A stretch of DNA of 45,028 nt, taken from assembly GCA_900472785.1 (NCBI GenBank), contig UCJH01000028.1, positions 1-45,028 on the forward strand. The letters are read 5' to 3'. How positions within the stretch are numbered: the first letter of the stretch is position 1; each line of letters starts with the position of its first letter. This DNA is from Hyphomicrobiales bacterium. GTDB taxonomy: Bacteria > Pseudomonadota > Alphaproteobacteria > Rhizobiales > Rhizobiaceae. Below the pieces are notes generated by a model that was given only the letters and a program-made list of their open reading frames with translations, was not told the DNA's origin and did no database searches. The translations under genes were made by a program, and so were the position numbers. Shown here one piece after another: positions 7,448 through 13,775 of the stretch.

Positions 7448-7669
7448 TCAGGCATCGTCTCTGTCCTGGGACGGCATCCAGCCTCTGGAGAATCCCACGC
7501 TCATGCAGATCTGTGCCAAGGCAAGCTGTTCACGCAGATGTTTGCAGTCTTTGAGCAGCGTCCGAACCGCGGCACGAACATCGCCGTCATGGAATGAGAT
7601 GGCCATGGCAACCTCATCTACAGGGCCAGCATATTGGTTGTCGTGAGCGGCGGCGTTGATCGTACGCAC
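7448..7669 (-). CDS. Small rhizobial-type protein of unknown function
   Basis: 73 residues from a GTG start with AAGGAAAAG upstream. The core reads YAGPVDEVAMAISFHDGDV, VRTLLKDCKHLREQLALAQ and GFSRGWMPS, which I recognise as a short helical protein type common in rhizobia, often near DUF982 genes. No catalytic motif, signal peptide or membrane segment. I see no EcfG site in front of it. Confidence 0.6.
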   Translation of the reverse strand: MRTINAAAHDNQYAGPVDEVAMAISFHDGDVRAAVRTLLKDCKHLREQLALAQICMSVGFSRGWMPSQDRDDA

Positions 7670-7691
7670 GGCTTTTCCTTTCCCCTGTGCG

Positions 7692-7880
7692 ATGGCAGTT
7701 GAGAATGTGAGAACAGGTTTTCAGATTGACGGGCCGCATCCGCCGGAATGTTCTGATTATGTTCTCGTCAATCGAAGAGTCAAGCCACTCTTCGAGCTAA
7801 TCGCGACTCGATCCAAACTCTTGCAAGCAACCTTGTTTGATGTCAGCGATATCGTCTTTTCTGAAGGTCGAAACGCATGA
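7692..7880 (+). CDS. Possible small ORF coupled to the NUDIX gene
   Basis: A 62-residue frame (starting MAVENVRTGFQIDG) ends in an ATGA overlap with the NUDIX start at 7877, as in translational coupling. There is no clear ribosome binding site and the N-terminus is not defined. A longer frame from TTG 7656 would collide with the divergent gene. I do not recognise it. Confidence 0.35.
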   Translation: MAVENVRTGFQIDGPHPPECSDYVLVNRRVKPLFELIATRSKLLQATLFDVSDIVFSEGRNA

Positions 7881-8455
7881 GTCTTCCACGAATTCTGTCA
7901 TCAAAGCCTCTTGTGAAAGCATGGGGAAGCCTGACTGAGTATGTTCTAGAATATCGTAAGGCGAACGGTGACATTGCTCATATAAATCGTGAGGTTTACG
8001 ACCGGGGGCATGCTGCTGCAGTGCTGCTGCATAATCTAGAGCGTGACACGGTCGTCCTGGTTAAACAGCTTCGTCCCCCGCCATTAATCAACGGCGCCGA
8101 CCCGTACCTACTTGAGGCGTGCGCGGGTGCGCTAGACGGTGACACGCCCGAGGGGTGTGTAAGGCGGGAAGCCATTGAGGAAGCAGGGATTGTTGTACAG
8201 GATTTGACGCGGGTATGCGCCGCTTACGGAAACGCCGCGGCAATGACTGAGATTGTCACACTGTTTATCGGTAGTTTCACCGATGAGGGTCGAACAGCAG
8301 GAGGCGGATTGGCACAGGAAGGCGAGGATATCGAGGTTGTAGAACTACCGTTCGTCAGAGCATTCGAGTTGATTGCCTCTGGTGGAATCGTCGATATGAA
8401 GACCATCATCCTGCTTCAAGCGATGATGATAGAACGGCATGTGCCCATCGGGTGA
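7877..8455 (+). CDS. NUDIX hydrolase, NudK-like
   Basis: 192 residues. The Nudix box spans about residues 84-105, with the metal-binding core REAIEEAG at 97-104 after GALDGDTPEG. Length, an N-terminal beta-rich region (YVLEYRKANGDIAHINREVY) and PYLLEACAG before the box fit the ADP-ribose/GDP-mannose pyrophosphatase branch (NudK/NudF). Such enzymes split nucleotide sugars or ADP-ribose into phosphomonoesters. Substrate cannot be fixed here. It starts in an ATGA overlap with a small frame. Cytoplasmic. It lies among small stress genes, so a housecleaning role is likely but inferred. Confidence 0.8.
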   Translation: MSLPRILSSKPLVKAWGSLTEYVLEYRKANGDIAHINREVYDRGHAAAVLLHNLERDTVVLVKQLRPPPLINGADPYLLEACAGALDGDTPEGCVRREAIEEAGIVVQDLTRVCAAYGNAAAMTEIVTLFIGSFTDEGRTAGGGLAQEGEDIEVVELPFVRAFELIASGGIVDMKTIILLQAMMIERHVPIG

Positions 8456-8576
8456 GTATGTTGTATGCTATGGGTCAAGCACGCGGTACGGCTATGATTA
8501 TACGCGCGGAGATGGATCGATGCAGACTGTTAAACTCATTACCGTCTTTAGCCCAAGGAGCACAATGAGCCCCTTT

Positions 8577-8718
8577 CTAAGCCGTCATCGGGAACTTCCC
8601 TTCGGCAATCACAGCGAGCGCAACATATGTTTTTTGGGCCGGTGACGATCTCAAGCGCTCTTTGAGAATCTCGCGGGCTTGAAGCCGAAAGCTTCAACGA
8701 CCAGGTCGGAGCGTATAT
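8577..8718 (-). pseudogene. Possible degraded coding remnant
   Basis: On the minus strand one frame reads REILKERLRSSPAQKTYVAL and then VIAEGKFPMTA to a stop at 8577-8579, while the frame next to it, just upstream, reads SDLVVEAFGFKP. Together they look like one protein split by a frameshift near 8680. No family recognised and no start codon assigned. Confidence 0.3.
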
Positions 8719-8731
8719 GATTTCTCCGCAG

Positions 8732-8947
8732 TCAATGGGGCGTGTGGACACTCAGCCCATGGCAGAGGATTCCCCAGGTGGGCGATCGCTGGTAGGCGCT
8801 GGCGTGTTGAGGTGCGTCCGGACCGTCATCTGCATGCCCGACCGTCTGATCGGTCTTGTATGGCTTTGGCTTCTTGTGATGTACCGGAACTGGTTGCTCG
8901 ATCGGGGGGGCCGTACCCTTTTGGTTGGCATCCGTTGGCTGTATCAT
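8732..8947 (-). CDS. Small hydrophilic protein of unknown function
   Basis: 71 residues, rich in Pro, Lys, His and Gln (PVHHKKPKPYKTDQTVGHAD), probably disordered. The ATG follows AAAGGAG by nine bases. It lies 144 bases after the DUF982 gene on the same strand and may share the EcfG-type promoter at 9357-9381. No recognised domain. The longer open frame on the other strand across this region is judged a shadow. Confidence 0.55.
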   Translation of the reverse strand: MIQPTDANQKGTAPPIEQPVPVHHKKPKPYKTDQTVGHADDGPDAPQHASAYQRSPTWGILCHGLSVHTPH

Positions 8948-9091
8948 AGCATTTTGCTCCTTTCAGGAACGGGCTGCGATTTTCGTGGGCGGCTCGTCTC
9001 TGTCGTGTGGGATCGGATTCGGCAGTTCACCGGGTGGACGGTCGGCGTCGGGTACCGGCCTGGGACGGCCGGGCGTCAGCATGCCGGCGTC

Positions 9092-9331
9092 TCACGCTAT
9101 GGGGAGCGCAGCGTCAAGGAAGGCGCCCACGAACGCCTGACGTGCTCTTTCTGGAGCAATAATATTCTGCAAGGCGCGCCGGCAGTTTCGTTTCGCTTCA
9201 TGATAAAACTCGCCCTCGGCACCATCCCAATCCTGGTCCAGAAAGTTCAGGGCCTCATCCGGCCCGGTGATGACCCGCGGACGACCGTTGCGAGGTTTCA
9301 CCTGTACGGGATTCCAAGTGATACTTGTCAT
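9092..9331 (-). CDS. DUF982 family protein, second copy
   Basis: Start ATG 9331 has CGGAGAAG just upstream; an earlier in-frame start would read through the promoter. The 79 residues show TWNPVQVKP, GPDEALNFLDQDWDG, FYHEAKRNCRRALQN and ERARQAFVGAFLDAAL, the same pattern as the copy at 7015-7278. The EcfG-type site at 9357-9381 gives a leader of about 20 bases. Function unknown; general-stress induction is the expected regulation. Confidence 0.75.
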   Translation of the reverse strand: MTSITWNPVQVKPRNGRPRVITGPDEALNFLDQDWDGAEGEFYHEAKRNCRRALQNIIAPERARQAFVGAFLDAALPIA

Positions 9332-9356
9332 GACGCTTCTCCGATTGACGCCACCA

Positions 9357-9381
9357 AACCCACCAATTTCATCTTTGTTCC
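9357..9381 (-). promoter_or_regulatory. EcfG-type general stress promoter
   Basis: On the minus strand GGAAC (9381-9377), 17 bases, GTT (9359-9357). The predicted start near 9350 lies about 20 bases before the DUF982 ATG at 9331. Confidence 0.7.
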
Positions 9382-9405
9382 AACAACCAGAAGCAGGAAC
9401 TGAGT

Positions 9406-9606
9406 ATGACACGGATTCTGAATGTCAGTCGCAATGAGGATGGCCACTACAAGATCACCGACCATGGCGGAATGGTTATTGAAGGCCGCTCAGCGCCGGG
9501 TACTCGATCACCGGGAAATCCGGGCGCGGTGAGTTTGAAATCGACCGCCCGCCTGAGGCGGTCTTTCTTATTGGTCAGTAATCTGTTGCGGCTTGCGCAG
9601 GAGTAG
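9406..9606 (+). CDS. Doubtful small ORF
   Basis: 66 codons from ATG 9406 with AGGAA nine bases upstream. The first 40 residues (MTRILNVSRNEDGHYKITDH) look protein-like, but the frame then crosses a strong terminator at 9543-9569, so it may be a remnant or a short regulatory transcript. Confidence 0.3.
   Translation: MTRILNVSRNEDGHYKITDHGGMVIEGRSAPGTRSPGNPGAVSLKSTARLRRSFLLVSNLLRLAQE
9543..9569 (+). terminator. Rho-independent terminator
   Basis: GACCGCC (9543-9549) and GGCGGTC (9557-9563) form a perfect 7 bp stem with a 7-base loop, followed by TTTCTT. Confidence 0.75.
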
Positions 9607-9650
9607 TCATTGGCACGCAGGAGGTCGAGCATCAAAGCTCCCTGAGCTTT

Positions 9651-9675
9651 GGAACATTCACGTTCTGATAAGGTT
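9651..9675 (+). promoter_or_regulatory. EcfG-type general stress promoter
   Basis: GGAAC at 9651-9655, 17 bases, GTT at 9673-9675. A transcript from about 9683 would start just before the CAGGAGG ribosome binding site of the DUF983 gene. Confidence 0.7.
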
Positions 9676-9696
9676 CTGGCTTGCAGGAGGTACTTG

Positions 9697-10122
9697 ATGT
9701 CCGAAGAATACAACCCGACTACAGTACCGGCCCTTACAGGGATCAAGGGACTTTGTCCCAGGTGCCAGCGCGGACATCTCTTTCAGGGTCTGCTGAAATT
9801 GGCGCCAAAATGTGAGGTATGCGGCTTAGATTTTTCGTTTGCGGATCCTGCTGACGGACCGGCGTTTTTTGCGATGAGTATTGTAGCAGTACCGGCACTG
9901 GCATTTGCCCTCTGGCTCCAATTTACCTACGAGCCCACCCTATGGGTACACCTGTTCGTGACAGTACCGCTGACGATACTTGCCTCGCTAATTCTATTGC
10001 GACCGCTGAAGGGCTGGTTGGTATGCTCCCAGTTCTTTCACAAAGCCGAACAGGGCAGCATTGATCACGAATGGCATCGACTTGCGGCTGAAAGAGAGCC
10101 ACCGCCATCCGACGACCTCTAA
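9697..10122 (+). CDS. DUF983 family zinc-ribbon membrane protein
   Basis: ATG 9697 has CAGGAGG six bases upstream, so I discard the longer frame from 9649. The 141-residue protein starts with a CPRCQRGHLF...CEVCGLDF zinc ribbon (four Cys, about residues 20-48), then two membrane segments (FFAMSIVAVPALAFALWL and LFVTVPLTILASLILL). This order is typical of DUF983, a family widespread in alphaproteobacteria with no proven function. A good EcfG-type promoter precedes it. Confidence 0.85.
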   Translation: MSEEYNPTTVPALTGIKGLCPRCQRGHLFQGLLKLAPKCEVCGLDFSFADPADGPAFFAMSIVAVPALAFALWLQFTYEPTLWVHLFVTVPLTILASLILLRPLKGWLVCSQFFHKAEQGSIDHEWHRLAAEREPPPSDDL

Positions 10123-10302
10123 CGGTGTCCTACCTGATCTTGGGGATATCAGTTTTTAAACAACATCGCTTACGCGTTTCCGATCGCCCCCTTCGCTCGG
10201 TTGTGGCGGACGACTTGCCTTCGCTGCATACCGATTCCCCGCCGTGGCGACCGTTGCCGTCAAACCTGCACGCCCTAGTTTCCTCACTGCAACAAAGAGG
10301 AA

Positions 10303-10554
10303 ATGGGAATGGCCGATATTAATAGCTGGTTAGAAGGGCAGGTGTCTGCGCTCTTGGGAATGCCGTTTTTTGCCGAGGAGAAGGCGGAGTTTCGCGATGC
10401 TGCGAAAGCGCTTGTCGAGCAGGGCCAGGCCGCCGGATACACGGTCGAGCAGATCAAGGATGCCTGCGACGGCGACGTAGAAACCTACCTGATGGACCGG
10501 CAGAATTCCATGACGAACGCTGCCATGCAGGACATGATCGCGGACGACCGGTAA
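10303..10554 (+). CDS. Small helical protein of unknown function
   Basis: 83 residues; a second ATG at residue 3 is equally likely (MADINSWLEGQVSALLG), with AGAGGAA upstream. The sequence is acidic and helical with a YTVEQIKDACDGDVETYL block that resembles helical tails of small regulatory proteins, but I do not recognise a family. No signal peptide. It lies within the cluster of very small stress-type genes. The 180 bases before it hold no other gene that I can support. Confidence 0.6.
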   Translation: MGMADINSWLEGQVSALLGMPFFAEEKAEFRDAAKALVEQGQAAGYTVEQIKDACDGDVETYLMDRQNSMTNAAMQDMIADDR

Positions 10555-10606
10555 GCCCGTTCGTTCCTTTCAGGCTCGCCGTGGATACTAGGTTGTTCCG
10601 TACCGG

Positions 10607-10747
10607 TTAAGGGCTTGGTTTGACCACGCCGGCATCTTCGGCTGGGGACTCTCCCGTATAGGGGTTTGGATGTAGCACGAACTGGTAAAACAGGCCGCCA
10701 ATTACGAGGACGGCAATGGCGACATAGAGCATTGTGGCTTTCTTCAT
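10607..10747 (-). CDS. Single-pass membrane microprotein (46 residues)
   Basis: Translation of the minus strand from ATG 10747 gives MKKATMLYVAIAVLVIGGLF followed by YQFVLHPNPYTGESPAEDAG and a short charged tail ending VKPSP. One hydrophobic helix at residues 7-24 with a positively charged start suggests an inner-membrane protein with the C-terminus outside. GCGAGG precedes the ATG. The EcfG-type promoter at 10775-10799 gives a leader of about 20 bases, which strongly supports that this short frame is real. No family recognised. Confidence 0.65.
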   Translation of the reverse strand: MKKATMLYVAIAVLVIGGLFYQFVLHPNPYTGESPAEDAGVVKPSP

Positions 10748-10774
10748 CGGAACCTCGCTGAGTTGTCCCACACA

Positions 10775-10799
10775 AACCGCATGCCGTGAGGAAAGTTCC
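10775..10799 (-). promoter_or_regulatory. EcfG-type general stress promoter
   Basis: Minus strand GGAAC (10799-10795), 17 bases, GTT (10777-10775), about 28 bases before the microprotein start. Confidence 0.7.
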
Positions 10800-10998
10800 G
10801 GAGCCGTTGCTTCAGCAGATCAGGCGCCGACAGCGCCAGTCGAGACGGGTAGCGGATGATAAGCACGGGCCTGTCGAGTTAGTTAAACAGCGGCGGAAAT
10901 CCACGTAGGCCGCTGCCCTGCAAGGGCCGACTATGGTGCGCTTGACAGAAACCGGGGAGGCCGAGATGCGACTGGACGTAAATTAAGGGGGGCGGAAA

Positions 10999-11207
10999 AT
11001 GCGCCTTTTGGTGAACAAGGGCATCCCGGTTGTCGACCTAGAGCCGATCGCCGCCGGCGTCGACAACGGAAGCGGGCAAATCCAGATCAAGGTTGGAAAA
11101 GTGACGAAAACATTCACCAAAACACGTCGCTCAACACCGACATGAAGGTGCCGGTCAAGACCGCGGTCGCGGCGCATCTGCCGGTGTCGATCTCACAGCT
11201 CTACTGA
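10999..11207 (+). pseudogene. Frameshifted small gene
   Basis: ATG 10999 follows GGGGGGCGGAAA and reads MRLLVNKGIPVVDLEPIAAG and QIQIKVGKVTK, then loses sense and stops at 11143-11145. Another frame picks up at about 11112 with HQNTSLNTDMKVPVKTAVAA and HLPVSISQLY, ending TGA 11205-11207. The two halves read like one protein of about 68 residues. I do not recognise the family; the frameshift or a sequencing error inactivates it. Confidence 0.5.
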
Positions 11208-11352
11208 CCCACCGCCCCTCGATCACGACGGCATCGGACCCCGTCAGTTCGACACCATGGACAGTTCGGCTCTTATCTAGAGCAAGTTTGGCATGCGGAC
11301 GACGCGCTATGAGCGCCAGAGGCCCTCTGCTGCCGGGGCTGTCAGCCGTAGA

Positions 11353-11568
11353 TCACGATGGATGGCGTAAGATCTGGATCAGTTTCGCGGGATCTTGGGA
11401 GACATGTCGATAAAGCGCGAGAACTGATCGTGCCAGGGTGTGCAGCTTTTCTGGATGTTCGTGGTAGATGTTTTCAACCTTCAATGTCTCAAACACCAGT
11501 TCGAGCACTTCCATGTCGCCGTTTGAAAGCGCGCCTTCCTCTTGCTTCAGCAGGTATTCGCTGAACAT
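11353..11568 (-). CDS. Small helical protein of unknown function
   Basis: ATG 11568 has GGAGGC at ideal distance; the ATG at 11595 has none, so the product is 71 residues (MFSEYLLKQEEGALSNGDME and onward). It is a soluble, acidic, helical protein with HPEKLHTLARSVLALYRH near the end. No catalytic motif. I do not recognise a family. It is transcribed away from the window's small-gene cluster as a single unit. Confidence 0.6.
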   Translation of the reverse strand: MFSEYLLKQEEGALSNGDMEVLELVFETLKVENIYHEHPEKLHTLARSVLALYRHVSQDPAKLIQILRHPS

Positions 11569-11673
11569 GTTGCCTCCAAACTCATCCCAAGCCATGCAGA
11601 TGTTAAACGCGATCTGCTAATGAACGGTTGAGGAGTGGCGGCAGCAGTAACTGCCCGCCGCCTTCCGCGTCCG

Positions 11674-12258
11674 TCAGTTAGCAGCCTCGGCGTTGGCCAG
11701 CGCCTCGCGGACCTGGTCTATCTTGCCGACGTCATCACCAACGCCCAGCACGATCTTGGCCCATTCGAGCGATGCGTCCGAGACCGTTGCAGTTCCGGCT
11801 GCGTTGGCCAAGGCTTCGCGCAGCGCTTCATCCGTGAAGGCGCCGCCAGTCGGTTCCGTGTCGGCTCCGTTGGCGAGCTGGTATTCGGCGTAGCCGCGCA
11901 CATAGGCAAACACGTCTGCAAAGCGCGGGTCATTGGAGTTAAGGTAGGCGTGATAGTTCCGCTTCAGCGAGTTCAGGCCCTTCCGCTCCGCAGCGTCAGC
12001 CCTGGCAAGTTTGGCCTCCCGCTTGGCTTCGTCGGACTTTTTCTTGCCGTTGCCAGTGTGCTCAGCGCCTTTGGTGGGGGCTTTTGAATCCCCATTGTCG
12101 GATTTACCGCGTCCGGAATTGTTGCCACCGTGGTTACCACCGTCTCTTTCATGACCACCGCTGTTGCCGCCATCCTTGGCATACGCGGCTCCCGTCGTGA
12201 TGGGCAGCGTGAGGGCGATAGTGACGAGCGTGGATGTGACCAATTTTCTCATCGACAT
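11674..12258 (-). CDS. Secreted Gly/Asn/Asp/Lys-rich protein
   Basis: ATG 12258 is preceded by AGGAGAAAAAGC. The 194-residue product has a signal peptide (RKLVTSTLVTIALTLPITTG, cleavage after AYA near residue 27), a low-complexity Gly/Asn/His/Asp/Lys-rich segment (about 28-80) and a helical C-terminal domain with LNSLKRNYHAYLNSNDPRF and AYVRGYAEYQLANG. The C-terminal pattern is one I have seen in rhizobial hypothetical proteins. It probably acts in the periplasm or outside the cell. Function unknown. Confidence 0.65.
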   Translation of the reverse strand: MSMRKLVTSTLVTIALTLPITTGAAYAKDGGNSGGHERDGGNHGGNNSGRGKSDNGDSKAPTKGAEHTGNGKKKSDEAKREAKLARADAAERKGLNSLKRNYHAYLNSNDPRFADVFAYVRGYAEYQLANGADTEPTGGAFTDEALREALANAAGTATVSDASLEWAKIVLGVGDDVGKIDQVREALANAEAAN

Positions 12259-12489
12259 GCTTTTTCTCCTGCCATTTTGCGGCACGCCGTGGGCGCGCCT
12301 TTTGATAAGCGAGATATTGCAGTGATGGCGTCGCATTCAAGCAGGGGTCGACCAATGCTTCTCAAAAGCAGGACCTAAGTCGCCTGCCGGACATATACTT
12401 TCTACCACAGGGGACGATAAATTGTTGCCCATAACAGAGCATCTCGCCCGGCGATTCAGGAGCTAGGCATGCATCGTCTGCAGGCTTAA

Positions 12490-12585
12490 ACACTCCTCAA
12501 ACCACTCGGCCGGCAAATCCCGTCCGCGCTGCAGAAATACCCGCTCGACAAGGACCTCTATGCCCAGCGCACCACCATCAAGTGA
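12490..12585 (+). pseudogene. Possible C-terminal gene remnant
   Basis: A frame without a start codon reads LQKYPLDKDLYAQRTTIK to a TGA at 12583-12585 and is followed at once by a strong terminator. This looks like the tail end of a gene whose rest is gone. Family not recognised. Confidence 0.35.
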
Positions 12586-12596
12586 CCGCCCGAATC

Positions 12597-12625
12597 AAAA
12601 GCCCGGCTCATCGCCGGGCTTTTTT
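12597..12625 (+). terminator. Rho-independent terminator
   Basis: GCCCGGC (12601-12607) pairs with GCCGGGC (12613-12619) over a 5-base loop, with AAAA before and six T after. It is a strong terminator in either direction. Confidence 0.85.
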
Positions 12626-12628
12626 CGT

Positions 12629-12835
12629 TTAAGTCATCATTGGCAGTTGCGACCGGGTTTGGACAAATGCGTCAACAAGTCGGTCCGCATCGCTCCGGGT
12701 GCCTTCGATCTCGGAGGGTGCATCTTCCGGATCCGGGTCTTCCCCGTTTGGAAAAGCCTGAATTCGCATAACGTCGTCATCAAAATCTGAGAAGCGGAGG
12801 CAGTTCGTCATCTCGGGACGTCGCATTTGCGTCAT
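12629..12835 (-). CDS. Uncertain small acidic ORF
   Basis: 68 codons; a second ATG gives MTNCLRFSDFDDDVMRIQAF with an acidic DPDPEDAPSE segment. It overlaps the frame at 12780-13061 by 56 bases on the same strand. No clear ribosome binding site and no family recognised. It may be the tail of the other frame after a frameshift. Confidence 0.3.
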   Translation of the reverse strand: MTQMRRPEMTNCLRFSDFDDDVMRIQAFPNGEDPDPEDAPSEIEGTRSDADRLVDAFVQTRSQLPMMT

Positions 12836-13061
12836 TAGCGATTCTCGCCGCGATGATCAGATCGGCCTCCAGGCATCCGATCCTTGGGACTTCGCACAAC
12901 AAACGCCCCGTCCCACGTAGCGCGGTATCGAAAGATCGCTCATCTTCGACATAAATCATGCGGAGAAACCTATGAGCGACAGTGTGAATCAGGCTCGTGC
13001 CTTTGAGGTTCTGACGGCGACACGGGTCGGCGGTTCGATTACATTCAAGGCGTGCGAGCAA
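12780..13061 (-). CDS. Uncertain small ORF
   Basis: 93 codons. The second half from MIYVEDERSFDTALRGTGRL looks more protein-like than the first. No recognised domain, no strong ribosome binding site. The junction with the overlapping frame at 12629-12835 may hide a frameshift. Confidence 0.3.
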   Translation of the reverse strand: MLARLECNRTADPCRRQNLKGTSLIHTVAHRFLRMIYVEDERSFDTALRGTGRLLCEVPRIGCLEADLIIAARIANDANATSRDDELPPLLRF

Positions 13062-13154
13062 GTCAGAGCACCTTAGGCGGAAAATAGTTCCGCGTTTTGG
13101 CAGCCCGACTGTTCAGAACCTTCAGAGTATAAACCTGCTCAAGCTTAGCTGAGC

Positions 13155-13775
13155 CTACAAAAGTGCATCAGTCATTTTGACGAGGTGAGCGACCGAGGTC
13201 GCCTTCATCTTCCGCATCATGTGACCCCTGTGAAGTTTCACGGTTGGCTCCGCGAGTTGTAATTCGGCCGCGATCTGTTTGTTTAGCTTGCCGGCGATGA
13301 CTAGGGTTAGAATCTGGCGTTCACGTTCGGTTAGCGACGTATACCTCGTCCGGGCCGAAGTCTTCGAGGTCCTTTCCTCTCGGCGAGCTGCATCATTTGC
13401 AATGGCGCGGTTTACGGCTTCAAGCAAATCTTGTTCACGAACAGGTTTGCTCAGTACGTCGATAGCGCCAGCCTTCATTGCCCGCACGGCCATGGGCACA
13501 TCGACGTGAGCGCTTATCAGAACGACAGACCTGGGCAGGTCGCTTTGAGACAACGCTTCCTGAAACTCCAACCCGCTTTGCCCGGGAAGGCGGATATCGA
13601 GGACGATACATCCCGCTTTTTCGGGATCGTCTGCGGCGATAAAGCCCTTCACAGAGCCGTGTGTCTCGGCGCTAAGTCCTACTGACTCAAACAGTCCCTT
13701 CAGAGCTTCCCGGACACTGTGATCGTCATCGATGACGATAACCGTGGGGCGCCTGTTCTTCCTGTCATCAATCAA
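13155..13775 (-). CDS. FixJ/NarL-type response regulator
   Basis: I favour a TTG start at 13775, overlapping the kinase stop by 8 bases, giving 206 residues; a longer frame to 13859 lies inside kinase coding sequence. The receiver domain has VIVIDDD at the start, phosphoacceptor Asp in IVLDIRLPGQSG, and the conserved Lys in LSKPV. The C-terminal LuxR-type helix-turn-helix reads SLTERERQILTLVIAGK then NKQIAAELQLAEPTVKLHRG. It should bind DNA after phosphorylation by the overlapping kinase. The order (kinase first, regulator second, translational overlap) is like FixLJ/TodST-type pairs. Targets unknown; the alpha/beta hydrolase gene across the divergent region is one possible target. Confidence 0.85.
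   Translation of the reverse strand: MIDDRKNRRPTVIVIDDDHSVREALKGLFESVGLSAETHGSVKGFIAADDPEKAGCIVLDIRLPGQSGLEFQEALSQSDLPRSVVLISAHVDVPMAVRAMKAGAIDVLSKPVREQDLLEAVNRAIANDAARREERTSKTSARTRYTSLTERERQILTLVIAGKLNKQIAAELQLAEPTVKLHRGHMMRKMKATSVAHLVKMTDALL

Noticed and set aside
8717-9403. 228-codon plus-strand frame
   Set aside because: It runs antisense across two better-supported minus-strand genes (DUF982 and a small hydrophilic protein) and their promoter; its residues are Gly/Arg/Trp-rich, as in GC-rich shadow frames.
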